This document shows positions 36,033-46,107 of a stretch of 64,000 nucleotides of DNA, in pieces. The stretch is from the NCBI RefSeq assembly GCF_000701265.1, contig NZ_KL370760.1:531088-595087 (forward strand), given 5' to 3'. Every line of letters starts with the position of its first letter. Position 1 is the stretch's first letter. The stretch comes from Legionella wadsworthii DSM 21896 = ATCC 33877 (GTDB taxonomy: Bacteria; Pseudomonadota; Gammaproteobacteria; Legionellales; Legionellaceae). The notes below the pieces were generated by a model. That model was not told where the DNA came from and made no database searches. It worked only from the letters and a program-made list of their open reading frames with translations. The position numbers were made by a program, and so were the translations under genes.

Positions 36033-36668
36033 ATGAGCCAATCTATGTGTCATAAGATCAAGTTATTTCTAGCTCTTTTTTTATCTTTTACATTAAATGG
36101 CCTGTATTCTGTTACTCACGCAGCCAATAAAATGTTACTACCTCCATGGTACTTGTTAAATCATCAGTTAGTGGCCGCGCTAGATGCCGATCCTTGTGTC
36201 AAAGTAGGAGATTTAACAGGCGAAGGCATGGATATGGAAATAAAAATTAAAGTGTGCAAAGAGGATAAAGCACGCGCACTCGCCTATTTCATTAATCGGC
36301 AACATGACTTTGGTAATATGGTGGTTACAGTAAAGGTTTATACTGAGGAGTATAATCCCGTGGAAGCCATTGCTCCTACGACCATTAAAGAGACTGTAGA
36401 TCTTCTGAATCAAGCGCTTAAAGGAAACAAATATTTTATAAAAGCAGGGATAGGCATAAGGCATCAAATGGAGACTGCCTATGCATTGTTTAGACCCATG
36501 ATCATCCAGTATTATTCCGATGATATCAGTGACTGGTTTCTTAATACAAATGAAGTGGCCGCCAAAATTTTTGGTGCAGTGCTTCGCTTAGATCCCTACT
36601 CTGAAGATGCAATTAAGATATATCCGAGTACTGAAATGATTGAGGAAGCAAAATTCCATCAACAATAA
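36033..36668 (+). CDS. Secreted orphan protein
   Basis: 211 residues. The N-terminus (KIKLFLALFLSFTLNGLYSVTHA) is a signal peptide with likely cleavage at THA before ANK. I do not recognise the mature domain. It has a Cys pair (ADPCVKVGD and KVCKEDK) and the C-terminal half is helical. The gene follows the aminopeptidase by 57 bases on the same strand and could be co-expressed, perhaps as another exported protein. GGGAAATAATA precedes the ATG. Confidence 0.7.
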   Translation: MSQSMCHKIKLFLALFLSFTLNGLYSVTHAANKMLLPPWYLLNHQLVAALDADPCVKVGDLTGEGMDMEIKIKVCKEDKARALAYFINRQHDFGNMVVTVKVYTEEYNPVEAIAPTTIKETVDLLNQALKGNKYFIKAGIGIRHQMETAYALFRPMIIQYYSDDISDWFLNTNEVAAKIFGAVLRLDPYSEDAIKIYPSTEMIEEAKFHQQ

Positions 36669-36685
36669 ATCATTTTCAATCGGTT

Positions 36686-36721
36686 TATTCCTGGATAGGG
36701 CCAAGGATGCATCCAGGGATA
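36686..36721. terminator. Hairpin between convergent genes, possible bidirectional terminator
   Basis: TATTCCTGGAT (36686-36696) and ATCCAGGGATA (36711-36721) form an 11-bp stem with one G-U pair and a 14-base loop. It sits between the stops of the convergent genes ending at 36668 and 36733. T-runs are weak on both sides (ATTATATTTTATT on the plus side), so efficiency is uncertain. Confidence 0.5.
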
Positions 36722-36732
36722 AATAGTACCAA

Positions 36733-38247
36733 TTATATTTTATTGTTCGTCAATGGAGGGCAATGATACTCTTCCGTAACTTCATTATCAGAATTGACGG
36801 CTTGCAAAACGACTGGAAATTTCCATAACGAATAAAGATGTTTTAAAACATCAGGTGTTGTATTACCCAGCGGCACGCGGTTTTGTTGCGCATATCTTAA
36901 TGTCATGGAACGATCACCTTGCAAGTCCACAGAATAAACTTGAATATCCGGTTCAAAATAGCCTAAATTATATTGTCGGGATAAGGCTTCTCTTATTTTT
37001 TGATATCCTGACTCATTATGAATGGCATTTACATAAAGATCGGGGCTGCGATCATCGTCCACGAGATGAAACAATTTTAAATCTCGAATTAATTTTGGAG
37101 ATAAAAATTGGGCGATAAAGCTTTCATCCTTGAAATGTCGCATCGCATTATCCAGGCTATTGAGCCAATTTGTATTTGCAAGGTATGGAAACCATGCTTT
37201 ATCTTCTTCAGTGGGATTTTCACAAATACGTTTAATGTCCTGCATCATATGATATCCCAGGGTATAAGGATTTATCCCATTATAGTAGGGACTATTATAT
37301 GGAAGCTGCATGATCACATTGGTGTGGCTTTGTAAAATTTCCAGCATAAATTCATCAGTAACTAAACCCTCATCATATAAAGCATGCAAAAGGGTATAAT
37401 GCCAAAAGCATGCCCAGCCTTCATTCATTACTTTGGTTTGGCCTTGAGGATAAAAATATTGGGCCATTTTACGGACAATACGTACAATCTCTCGCTGCCA
37501 TGGTTCTAATAGGGGCGCATTTTTTTCGATAAAATACAAAATATTTTCCTGTGGTTCCTCGGGAAATTGTTTTTTCGTGGACATCTCCGTGATTTGTTTG
37601 CTTTGGGGAATAGTCCGCCACAATTCATTAATTTGAGATTGCATGTAAATTTCGCGATTTTGTTGGCGAATTTTTTCCTCTTGGATGGATAATGGGGTAG
37701 GATGCTTGTACCGATCGACACCATAGTTCATTAATGCATGACAGGCGTCCAAGATTGATTCCACTTCATTGATCCCATAACGTTGTTCACAATCACTGAT
37801 GTATTTTCGTGCAAATACCAAATAATCGATGATGGCATCTGCTGAAGTCCACATTTTAAATAAATAATTATTTTTAAAAAAAGAATTATGGCCATAGCAA
37901 GCATGGGCAATGACTAAGGCTTGCATGGCCATGGTATTTTCTTCCATAAGGTATGAAATACAGGGATTAGAATTAATCACCAGTTCATATGCCAACCCCA
38001 TTTGCCCACGTTTATAACTTTTCTCGACACTGACAAAATGTTTACCAAATGACCAATGATGATAGCCAATAGGCATACCCACAGAGGCATAAGCATCCAT
38101 CATTTGCTCTGCAGTAATCACTTCGATTTGATTCGGGTAAGTTTCTAACTTGAAATCTTTGGCTATGCGTGCGATTTCCCGATCATAATCTTGTATTAAT
38201 TCAAAGGTCCATTCTGCACCTGTTGATAAAGGCTTCTTTCTTCTCAT
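36733..38247 (-). CDS. ycgB: SpoVR family protein (YcgB)
   Basis: 504 residues, like E. coli YcgB (510). The SpoVR family is of unknown biochemistry; it is named after a Bacillus spore-cortex protein and is usually encoded with prkA and yeaH. Signatures include YHHWSFGKHF near residue 60, ACYGHNSFFKNNYLF, and KVMNEGWACFWHYTLLHALYDEGL. A tight ATGA overlap with yeaH (38244-38247) shows coupling. It is the third gene of the prkA-yeaH-ycgB stress operon. Function is inferred from linkage only. Confidence 0.95.
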   Translation of the reverse strand: MRRKKPLSTGAEWTFELIQDYDREIARIAKDFKLETYPNQIEVITAEQMMDAYASVGMPIGYHHWSFGKHFVSVEKSYKRGQMGLAYELVINSNPCISYLMEENTMAMQALVIAHACYGHNSFFKNNYLFKMWTSADAIIDYLVFARKYISDCEQRYGINEVESILDACHALMNYGVDRYKHPTPLSIQEEKIRQQNREIYMQSQINELWRTIPQSKQITEMSTKKQFPEEPQENILYFIEKNAPLLEPWQREIVRIVRKMAQYFYPQGQTKVMNEGWACFWHYTLLHALYDEGLVTDEFMLEILQSHTNVIMQLPYNSPYYNGINPYTLGYHMMQDIKRICENPTEEDKAWFPYLANTNWLNSLDNAMRHFKDESFIAQFLSPKLIRDLKLFHLVDDDRSPDLYVNAIHNESGYQKIREALSRQYNLGYFEPDIQVYSVDLQGDRSMTLRYAQQNRVPLGNTTPDVLKHLYSLWKFPVVLQAVNSDNEVTEEYHCPPLTNNKI

Positions 38248-39512
38248 GCAGTTTTCCTTTTAAAAAGCTCATGGAATACAGGGTATATATCGGCTACTGT
38301 ATCAATATTCTCCATAGCAAAATTGGGATAAAGTTCTTTAACCAGTTGATACACTTCCCATAAACTTTGATGATGACGCGGCATGATTTCAATATAAGCA
38401 AAATATTGCAACAATGGCATAATTTTTTCTTGCAGTAATTCCTGGCAATAGGGTGAATCAGCATTCCAATTATCACCATCCGAAGCTTGTGCCACATAGA
38501 TATTCCAAGCTTCTGGCGGATAACGTGATTCAATAATTGAATGTAGAAGTTCTAAGGCGCTTGAAACAACCGTACCTCCGGTTTCGCGGGAATAGAAAAA
38601 CTCTTCTTCATTCACTTCTTTAGCAGACGTATGATGCCGAATAAATACGAGCTCTATCTTTTCATAATTTTTAGTAAGGAACATATACAGTAAAATGAAA
38701 AAACGTTTTGCAATATCTTTTTTAGCCTCATCCATGGAACCGGAAACGTCCATGACACAGAACATGACAGCCTGAGTAGAAGGAGAAGGGACACGAATAC
38801 GAAAATTATACCTCAGATCAATCGTGTCAATAAAAGGTACGGTTTTTATCTTCTTTTTGAGGAACTCTATTTTTTTTTGTAAGTTTTTCAACGTGTCCGT
38901 ATCAGGAACAGGCTGCTGGTTTAATTCTTCCAGCTCCTTTTCCGCTTCCTTCAATTGCCGTTTGTAGGGAGATGCTAAAGCGACCCGGCGGCCAGTGGCT
39001 TGTTTCATGGAGCGTAAGACATTAATGTTATTTGGTATGCCGCTGGTGGTTACACCAGCCCTTACTGTTTTAAAGGTACTGATTCGTGCTAATTCTTTTT
39101 TCACTAAATCTGGAAGTTCCAAATCTTCAAAGTACAGATCCAGGAATTCTTCACGAGACAGTTCAAAAACAAAATTATCCTCCCCTTCACCGCTGTCGCT
39201 GGCATCCGAGCCATCACCACCGCTTCCCGAACTCCCGCTAGGCCGTCTAATTCTATCCCCAGCAATAAAATTGTCATTTCCAGGCAATACACGTTCTATA
39301 TGTCCACCTTGACCGCGGTGAAACATGGGCTCTGAAATGTCTTTAGCAGGAATCGTAATTTGCTCGCCCTGATCTATTTCGGTAATACTTCTCTTACCAA
39401 CTGCATCGGAAACAGCACGCTTGATCTGATTTTTATAACGGCGAAGAAAGCGCTGACGATTCACCGTACTTTTTTTACCTGCATTTTGCCGTCTATCAAT
39501 CAATTGAGACAT
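38244..39512 (-). CDS. yeaH: YeaH/YhbH family protein (DUF444, VWA-like)
   Basis: 422 residues from the ATG at 39512, where the protein begins MSQLIDRRQNAGKKSTVNRQ as YeaH does; an ATG at 39590 would add 26 unrelated residues. Conserved blocks are RQRFLRRYKNQIKRAVSDA, EPMFHRGQGG, VPFIDTIDLRYNFR, and VMFCVMDVSGSMDEAKKD, a MIDAS-like DxSxS site as in von Willebrand A domains. A low-complexity Gly/Ser stretch (SGSSGSGGDGSD) lies at about residues 92-108. In E. coli YeaH is a partner of the PrkA-type kinase YeaG. It is the second gene of the operon. Confidence 0.95.
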   Translation of the reverse strand: MSQLIDRRQNAGKKSTVNRQRFLRRYKNQIKRAVSDAVGKRSITEIDQGEQITIPAKDISEPMFHRGQGGHIERVLPGNDNFIAGDRIRRPSGSSGSGGDGSDASDSGEGEDNFVFELSREEFLDLYFEDLELPDLVKKELARISTFKTVRAGVTTSGIPNNINVLRSMKQATGRRVALASPYKRQLKEAEKELEELNQQPVPDTDTLKNLQKKIEFLKKKIKTVPFIDTIDLRYNFRIRVPSPSTQAVMFCVMDVSGSMDEAKKDIAKRFFILLYMFLTKNYEKIELVFIRHHTSAKEVNEEEFFYSRETGGTVVSSALELLHSIIESRYPPEAWNIYVAQASDGDNWNADSPYCQELLQEKIMPLLQYFAYIEIMPRHHQSLWEVYQLVKELYPNFAMENIDTVADIYPVFHELFKRKTA

Positions 39513-39665
39513 AATGAGCCCCACAAAAAATCTTTCGTTCTGCACCTGTTTATAGTTTGAATATGTCCTAAAACCAACACAAGAAAGCATACATTAGGTG
39601 CTTCAACCCTAACTAAAATAGTCAGTCCCTTAGCTTCCCCTCATCGGAGCGGGAGAATCTATTTG

Positions 39666-41597
39666 TTATTGTGACTTACGTACTCGCAAATACCATTCGC
39701 AAAGTAATCGTACTTGTTTGCGGGTATATCCTTTATCCACCATGCGAGAGATAAACTCTTCATGTTTTTTCTTGTCATCTTCAGAGGCTTTCGCATTAAA
39801 GGAGATAACAGGTAATAAGTCTTCAGTGTTGGTGAACATTTTTTTCTCGATCACTGATCTTAATTTTTCATAACTGTTCCATACTGGGTTTTTACCACGG
39901 TTATTTGCTCGTGCTCGCAAAACGAAATTCACAACTTCATTACGAAAGTCTTTGGGATTGGATATTCCAGCAGGCTTTTCAATTTTTTCTAATTCTTGAT
40001 TCAATAGTGCGCGATCAAAAATCTCACCAGTATCCGGATCACGGTAATCTTGGTCCTGAATCCAAAAGTCGGCATAGGTGATGTAGCGGTCAAATATATT
40101 TTGTCCATATTCTGAATAAGATTCCAAATAGGCTGTCTGGATTTCCTTACCTATAAATTCTACATATTTGGGGGCCAAATATTCTTTAATAAAGGCTAAA
40201 TAATTTTCTTGTATTTCTTGAGGAAATTGCTCCTGTTCAATTTGTCTTTCCAACACATACATTAAATGAACTGGATTTGCAGCAACTTCGCTATGATCGA
40301 AATTAAATACTTTTGATAAAATTTTGAAAGCAAAACGGGTTGATACACCGCTCATTCCTTCATCGACACCGGCAAAATCTCGATATTCCTGGTAAGATTT
40401 AGCTTTAGGATCGGTATCTTTTAAACTTTCGCCATTGTATACCCGCATCTTGGAATAAATACTTGAGTTTTGAGGTTCTTTCAAACGTGTTAAGACTGAA
40501 AATTGAGCCAACATATCCAAAGTACCAGGGGCGCATTGAGCATGGGTTAGTGAACTGTTATCAATCAGTTTTTGATAAATTTTAATTTCTTCAGAAACGC
40601 GTAAACAATAAGGTACTTTGACGATATTGATACGATCGATAAATGCTTCATTATTTTTATTATTGCGAAAGGTTTGCCATTCGGATTCATTTGAATGCGC
40701 CAGGATGATACCCTCAAAGGGGATTGAGGATAACCCTTCTGTTGCATTGTAGTTCCCTTCTTGAGTTGCGGTTAATAAGGGATGCAACACTTTTATTGGC
40801 GCTTTAAACATTTCGACAAACTCTAAAAGGCCACGGTTTGCGCGGCATAGTCCGCCAGAGTAACTATATGCATCAGGATCATCTTGTGAATGTTCTTCCA
40901 ATTTTCGGATATCCACTTTACCGACCAGAGAAGAAATATCCTGGTTATTTTCATCTCCAGGTTCAGTCTTGGCTACAGCAATTTGTTTTAAACGGGATGG
41001 TCTTACTTTAACTACCCTGAATTTACTGATGTCACCATTAAATTCATGTAACCGCTTCACTGCCCAGGGAGACATTAGATAACGTAAGTATCTTGAAGGA
41101 ATCCCAAAACGCTCTCTAAGTAATTCAGCATCTTCAACTGGATTAAATAATGACAGCGGAGATTCAAATACCGGTGAGCCTTTTATGGCATAAAAAGGTA
41201 TTTTCTCCATTAAATCTTTTAATTTTTCAGCAATAGAGGATTTACCGCCTCCTACGGGACCCAAGAGGTAAAGCACCTGTTTTGTTTCTTCAAGTCCTTG
41301 AGCGGCATGCTTTAGAAACCCTACTATCTGTTCAATGGGTTCTTCCATACCATAGAAATCGGCAAATACATTATAACGTGGAATAATTTTATTCGAAAAA
41401 AGCCTTGATAGGACAGGGTCATGGCGCGTATCTACCATTTCAGGCTCGCCTATTGCCATTAACAAGCGTTCTGCTGGATTGGCATAAGCAGAAGGATCAT
41501 TTTTACACAGTTCCAGGTATTCCTCCAAACTCATTTCTTCTTCTTTGTTATCGACAAAGCGTTTGGTATAACTGGTTAAAAAGTCTTGAGTATTCAT
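39666..41597 (-). CDS. yeaG: PrkA-type serine protein kinase / AAA+ protein (YeaG)
   Basis: 643 residues, as E. coli YeaG (644). The N-terminal AAA+ domain has Walker A GPVGGGKS (Lys119) and EGIILAHSNESEWQTF; the C-terminal part is the PrkA kinase-like region. In Bacillus and E. coli, PrkA/YeaG acts in stationary-phase and nitrogen-stress responses, and recent work treats it as an AAA+ protease-like or kinase activity; the substrate is unsettled. It is the promoter-proximal gene, 153 bases before yeaH. It diverges from pepN with a shared 212-base control region. Confidence 0.96.
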   Translation of the reverse strand: MNTQDFLTSYTKRFVDNKEEEMSLEEYLELCKNDPSAYANPAERLLMAIGEPEMVDTRHDPVLSRLFSNKIIPRYNVFADFYGMEEPIEQIVGFLKHAAQGLEETKQVLYLLGPVGGGKSSIAEKLKDLMEKIPFYAIKGSPVFESPLSLFNPVEDAELLRERFGIPSRYLRYLMSPWAVKRLHEFNGDISKFRVVKVRPSRLKQIAVAKTEPGDENNQDISSLVGKVDIRKLEEHSQDDPDAYSYSGGLCRANRGLLEFVEMFKAPIKVLHPLLTATQEGNYNATEGLSSIPFEGIILAHSNESEWQTFRNNKNNEAFIDRINIVKVPYCLRVSEEIKIYQKLIDNSSLTHAQCAPGTLDMLAQFSVLTRLKEPQNSSIYSKMRVYNGESLKDTDPKAKSYQEYRDFAGVDEGMSGVSTRFAFKILSKVFNFDHSEVAANPVHLMYVLERQIEQEQFPQEIQENYLAFIKEYLAPKYVEFIGKEIQTAYLESYSEYGQNIFDRYITYADFWIQDQDYRDPDTGEIFDRALLNQELEKIEKPAGISNPKDFRNEVVNFVLRARANNRGKNPVWNSYEKLRSVIEKKMFTNTEDLLPVISFNAKASEDDKKKHEEFISRMVDKGYTRKQVRLLCEWYLRVRKSQ

Positions 41598-41809
41598 ATG
41601 CCATCCCCTTTAATCCTTGGAAGGATATATTTGTTTCTTTACATTTATTGCATTTTTCCCTGAAAAGCAATAAATGGTTTCCAGCTAACTTCGTATTACT
41701 TAAAGATTGACCTAAGAAGTTACCCCTTTATAATCATTATAGGCTAAACTAACAAAATTTTTATATATAACTCAATAAACTTAATGCATTTTCATAGGAT
41801 GTACTACTC

Positions 41810-44398
41810 ATGCCTAACACAACCGTTTATTTAAAAAACTACCAGCCTCCTTTTTTTTCAATAGAGACTGTGGATTTAAATTTTGATCTCTATGACGATC
41901 ATGCTCTGGTACATAGTGAACTTAAATTAATCAGGCAACACGAAGGCCCTCTGCATTTATATGGTGATGAGCTTGAATTAATCAGTGTGCATATGAATGG
42001 CCAAAAATTGGAGACGTCTGAATATAAGGCCGATCCTGAGTCACTGATTATCGAAAATTGTCCCGATGAGTTCACATTAGCCATAGTAACGCGGATTTAT
42101 CCTCAAAAAAATACCCAATTATCAGGACTTTACCGCTCAAATCATCTGTTTTGCACCCAATGTGAAGCAGAAGGTTTTCGAAGGATAACCTATTTCTTGG
42201 ATCGTCCTGACGTTCTAGCGATATATACAACGCGAATTTCAGCCGATAAAAAACAATATCCCATTTTATTATCCAATGGAAATTTAATTGATTCAGGCGT
42301 AACCGATGATGGACGTCATTGGGTAGTTTGGAATGATCCTTTTAAAAAACCCTCTTATTTATTTGCTTTGGTGGCTGGAGATTTGGCATGCGTCTGCGAT
42401 CAATTCGTCACCTGTTCTAATCGCCCAATTGATTTAAGGATATATGTTGAACCAGGCAATGAGGACAGATGTGCCCATGCTATGGAATCTTTAAAAAATT
42501 CCATGCGCTGGGATGAAGAGGTCTATGGACGCGAATATGATTTAGATATTTTTATGATTGTCGCTGTGAGTGATTTCAACATGGGCGCAATGGAGAATAA
42601 AGGTTTAAATGTTTTTAATTCCAAATACATTCTGGCTCGGCCAGATACTGCAACAGATCAGGATTTTGCAGATGTTGAAGGAGTCGTTGCTCATGAGTAT
42701 TTCCATAACTGGACTGGTAATCGAGTTACATGCCGCGATTGGTTTCAGCTCAGTTTGAAGGAAGGATTAACTGTTTTTCGCGATCAAGAGTTTTCTCGGG
42801 ATATGAACTCTCGGGATGTGAATCGAATTATGGACGTTAAAGCCTTACTTAATGCCCAATTTCCTGAAGATGCCGGTGCAATGGCGCACCCTGTCCGCCC
42901 AGAATCGTATGAAGAAATCAATAATTTTTATACCGCGACGATTTATAATAAAGGTGCGGAAGTCATACGCATGCAACATACGCTTTTAGGTAAGGCAGGT
43001 TTTCGAAAGGGAATGGATTTATATTTTAAACGCCATGATGGCCAGGCAGTTACCATCGATGATTTCGTCGGGGCGATGGAAGATGCAAATGGAGTGGACT
43101 TAACTCAATTCAAACGGTGGTACAGTCAGGCAGGAACCCCGGAAGTAACCGTTACCAGTGAGATGAAAAAAGGCAAGCTGATTTTAAAAATGAAACAACA
43201 TTGTCCGCCAACCCCGGAGTGCAAAGAGAAGAAACCTTTTCATATTCCCATCCGGGTTGCTTTATATGATAAACAGGGACATCAGATAGCCATTGAGAGG
43301 GACATTATCGAATTGAAAGAAGAGGAACAAATTGTTACTTTTGACAATTTGCATGATAAACCCATTGTTTCTTTATTACGCGAGTTTTCTGCACCTGTAA
43401 AATTAAAATATAATTTAAGCCAGGAAGAATTACTTTTTTTATTGAAACATGAAGAGGACGGTTATGCCAAATGGAATGCAGCACAAAGTTTAATTCTAAA
43501 GTGTATTCAAAATTGTTTGATTGAACCTTCCAATAAATGGCTAATTCCTGCTGATCTCATTTCTGCTTTGCAACATGTATTGCTTGATGATTCATTAGAT
43601 GCTTCTCTAAGAGCAGAATTATTAATTCCTCCAGGTTTTGAAGACATAGCCAATCAGTTGGAAATTGTGGATGTAGGCACCGTAGAAAACATCAGGGATT
43701 TTCTTCACCAGCAATTAGGATGGTATTTGTATGACACAGCCCATTCCCTCTATAAGCAATTATGGCAAATGGAAGATCATCGCATGAATGGACCTGCCTA
43801 TGGCCGCAGAAAATTACGTAATGTATGCTTGTGGCTTATGATGAAAGCTAAAGAGGCCAGTGCTATGGAAGTATGTCAAAAGCAGTTCATGACGGCCCAG
43901 ACCATGACTGATCAAATCGCAAGTTTTTCCTTACTTGTCAATTGCACCAACCAGGGATTAAGGGAACAAGCCATCGATGATTTTTATAAACAATGGTCTA
44001 AAGATGATCTGGTCTTGGATAAATGGTTTGCAATCCAAGCGACCAGTGAGCTCCCAGAGACTTTAACCCACGTCAAAGTTTTATTACAACATGGAGCTTT
44101 TAGTATAAAAAATCCCAATAAAGTACGTTCCTTAATTGGAGCATTCTGTATGGCGAATCCCAGAAATTTTCATGCACTCGATGGAAGTGGTTATCAATTT
44201 TTAACAGACATGCTGATTACGGTGGATAAAATCAACCCACAAATTGCAGCGCGCCTAGCAAATCCCTTTACCCGCTGGAAACGTTATGATAAGGCGCGTC
44301 AGGATTTGATGCGGCATCAATTACACCAATTGGCAAAGTTAGATTTATCGCGTGACCTGGCGGAAGTCATATCAAAAAGTTTAATTGAGGCGGATTAA
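41810..44398 (+). CDS. pepN: Aminopeptidase N (M1 zinc metallopeptidase)
   Basis: 862 residues, near the E. coli length of 870. It removes N-terminal residues from peptides in the cytosol. The exopeptidase motif GAMEN is at residues 259-263. The zinc motif is HEYFHNWTGNRVTC, with His295, His299 and Glu318 as ligands and Glu296 as catalytic base, almost the same numbering as E. coli. No signal peptide. AGGATGTACTACTC lies before the ATG. A good intrinsic terminator follows 8 bases past the stop. Confidence 0.97.
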   Translation: MPNTTVYLKNYQPPFFSIETVDLNFDLYDDHALVHSELKLIRQHEGPLHLYGDELELISVHMNGQKLETSEYKADPESLIIENCPDEFTLAIVTRIYPQKNTQLSGLYRSNHLFCTQCEAEGFRRITYFLDRPDVLAIYTTRISADKKQYPILLSNGNLIDSGVTDDGRHWVVWNDPFKKPSYLFALVAGDLACVCDQFVTCSNRPIDLRIYVEPGNEDRCAHAMESLKNSMRWDEEVYGREYDLDIFMIVAVSDFNMGAMENKGLNVFNSKYILARPDTATDQDFADVEGVVAHEYFHNWTGNRVTCRDWFQLSLKEGLTVFRDQEFSRDMNSRDVNRIMDVKALLNAQFPEDAGAMAHPVRPESYEEINNFYTATIYNKGAEVIRMQHTLLGKAGFRKGMDLYFKRHDGQAVTIDDFVGAMEDANGVDLTQFKRWYSQAGTPEVTVTSEMKKGKLILKMKQHCPPTPECKEKKPFHIPIRVALYDKQGHQIAIERDIIELKEEEQIVTFDNLHDKPIVSLLREFSAPVKLKYNLSQEELLFLLKHEEDGYAKWNAAQSLILKCIQNCLIEPSNKWLIPADLISALQHVLLDDSLDASLRAELLIPPGFEDIANQLEIVDVGTVENIRDFLHQQLGWYLYDTAHSLYKQLWQMEDHRMNGPAYGRRKLRNVCLWLMMKAKEASAMEVCQKQFMTAQTMTDQIASFSLLVNCTNQGLREQAIDDFYKQWSKDDLVLDKWFAIQATSELPETLTHVKVLLQHGAFSIKNPNKVRSLIGAFCMANPRNFHALDGSGYQFLTDMLITVDKINPQIAARLANPFTRWKRYDKARQDLMRHQLHQLAKLDLSRDLAEVISKSLIEAD

Positions 44399-44406
44399 AA
44401 TTTATA

Positions 44407-44438
44407 GTAGCCGGGGTATGACCCAGGCTACTTTTTTT
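44407..44438 (+). terminator. Intrinsic terminator of pepN
   Basis: GTAGCC (44407-44412) and GGCTAC (44426-44431) pair, with an inner GGGT/ACCC pairing across an ATG loop and one G-A mismatch. Seven T residues follow (44432-44438). It lies 8 bases after the pepN stop. An A/T-rich stretch on the other side could serve the convergent gene. Confidence 0.85.
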
Positions 44439-44467
44439 ATTTTTTAAACTATCGGCAATACCGCGTA

Positions 44468-45220
44468 TCATTTCATGGAAAATATCGCTAGTTCCTTAAT
44501 AATCTGCCCTTGCGCATTCGCTATCCCGACCCCAATTTCAGAGACATGCTGCTGAATTTGCGTCGAATGGGATTGGTTATATTTGGATATCAATTTGAAT
44601 AACTGCAAAAATAAAGCACTTTTCTGTTGGTCGTTTAAATGTTCTGCGGAGAAGATAGATAAGTGCGGATTAAAATAATCCAGTACAGTAGGACTCCCAT
44701 ATTGACTGAATAAAGTTTTACGAACAGGATCATGTGCTGCCCAGGCCGGTATCACCGCATTTAAATCTCGGAGAGGAGCCAATTCAATTAAAACTTTCTT
44801 ACTTAAATCTTTTATCGTGTGGTTACTTGTTACACCCAACATGAGGTATCCGCTGCGTTCTGGAATGAATTTAGAAGTCGAGATAGAAAATGAGTGTTGA
44901 TGCTGGACTAATTTCTTTACTTTACGGATTATTTCCGGTATTTGCTTGGGATGATAATTTGCCAAATATAAGGTCACATGCAATGGGTATTTTTCTAGAT
45001 AAGGAATAATTTCATATTGTTTGTAATTTTCATTCTGGGATAAATATAAATTTAAATTTTGAATTACAGATTGAATCGGGTTATCTGGCTTAAGTTTTAA
45101 ATAGACGTTAATTGAGAGACTTTTAGCTTGAGAAGAATTGGCAATCAAGCAACAAATAACCCCAATGAGGAGGATGAAGTGACTCAACGTTTTGCAGTTA
45201 TTGGCAATCCCATTGCCCAT
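44468..45220 (-). CDS. Exported 2H-phosphoesterase-like protein
   Basis: 250 residues. The start ATG at 45220 has AGGAGATAAACT before it. A hydrophobic segment ([18 protein letters not shown], about residues 15-32) looks like a signal peptide. Two H-x-T/S motifs lie about 105 residues apart: His81-Val-Thr83 in PLHVTLYL and His186-Leu-Ser188 in NPHLSIF. This spacing and the hydrophobic surroundings are those of the 2H phosphoesterase superfamily (LigT/2'-5' RNA ligase, cyclic phosphodiesterases), which acts on 2',3'- or 2',5'-linked nucleotides. An exported member is unusual. Function and substrate are inference. Its 5' end overlaps aroE by 42 bases on the other strand. Confidence 0.7.
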   Translation of the reverse strand: MGNGIANNCKTLSHFILLIGVICCLIANSSQAKSLSINVYLKLKPDNPIQSVIQNLNLYLSQNENYKQYEIIPYLEKYPLHVTLYLANYHPKQIPEIIRKVKKLVQHQHSFSISTSKFIPERSGYLMLGVTSNHTIKDLSKKVLIELAPLRDLNAVIPAWAAHDPVRKTLFSQYGSPTVLDYFNPHLSIFSAEHLNDQQKSALFLQLFKLISKYNQSHSTQIQQHVSEIGVGIANAQGQIIKELAIFSMK

Positions 45221-45985
45221 AGTTTATCTCCTATAATTCATCAGTGCTTTGCGAAACAAGTGAACGTACAACTGATGTACGAAAAAATTCAAGGCGATGA
45301 GGCCTCTTTCGAGGAACAAGTATCTGATTTTTTTGCTCAGGATGGCAAGGGGATGAATGTGACGCTGCCTTTCAAACAGCGCGCTTTTGCTATGGCAAAA
45401 AATTGCAGTGAACGTTGCCTAAAAGCTGGAGCTGCAAATACTTTATGGATGGAAGCAAATCAATTGCATGCTGATAATACCGATGGGATTGGTTTGGTTC
45501 GAGATATTACACGATATATTGAATTGGCGGGGAAGCGCCTATTAATTTTAGGGGCTGGGGGCGCGGCACGTGGAATTATTTATCCCTTATTGGAAAATAC
45601 ACCCCAGGAGATAGTGGTAACCAATCGTACTTTATCTAAAGCAGAGGAATTTCAACGCGCTTTTCCTCAAATTAGGAGATTGCCGTTAAATGAGATCAAT
45701 GAAGAATTTGATGTTGTGATCAATGCAACTTCTGCTGGATTAGCAGGAGAATTTATTGCTTTATCTGAAGCATGCTTGGCAGCAAAACCTTTCTGTTATG
45801 ATTTATCTTACAAACAAAACGGAATAACTGCGTTTGTTCAATATGCCAAAGAATCAAATTGTGTTGCTGTGGATGGTTTAGGGATGTTGGTAGAACAAGC
45901 TGCGGAAGCATTTTTTATTTGGCATGGGATGATGCCTGAAACGCAAGAGGTATTAACTTTTTTGCGCCAGTCTATGTCAACCTGA
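45179..45985 (+). CDS. aroE: Shikimate 5-dehydrogenase
   Basis: 268 residues from a GTG at 45179 with GAGGAGGATGAA before it; an ATG at 45128 would add 17 poorly matching residues. AroE reduces 3-dehydroshikimate to shikimate with [23 protein letters not shown] is the shikimate site, [10 protein letters not shown] holds the catalytic-type Lys, and [17 protein letters not shown] is the NADP-binding loop; [17 protein letters not shown] is near the end. Because of the GTG start, its ribosome site and first 14 codons lie inside the opposite-strand gene. Confidence 0.96.
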   Translation: MTQRFAVIGNPIAHSLSPIIHQCFAKQVNVQLMYEKIQGDEASFEEQVSDFFAQDGKGMNVTLPFKQRAFAMAKNCSERCLKAGAANTLWMEANQLHADNTDGIGLVRDITRYIELAGKRLLILGAGGAARGIIYPLLENTPQEIVVTNRTLSKAEEFQRAFPQIRRLPLNEINEEFDVVINATSAGLAGEFIALSEACLAAKPFCYDLSYKQNGITAFVQYAKESNCVAVDGLGMLVEQAAEAFFIWHGMMPETQEVLTFLRQSMST

Positions 45986-46107
45986 AATCCATTATTTTTT
46001 GTAAATGATAAATAATTTCGGAACTGTAGGTTTTTTTATAATATTTGGCCATATCCGCGCGCTTGGATACTTCTCTCATCGATTAGAATGAAGAATGAAT
46101 TTGTAGG

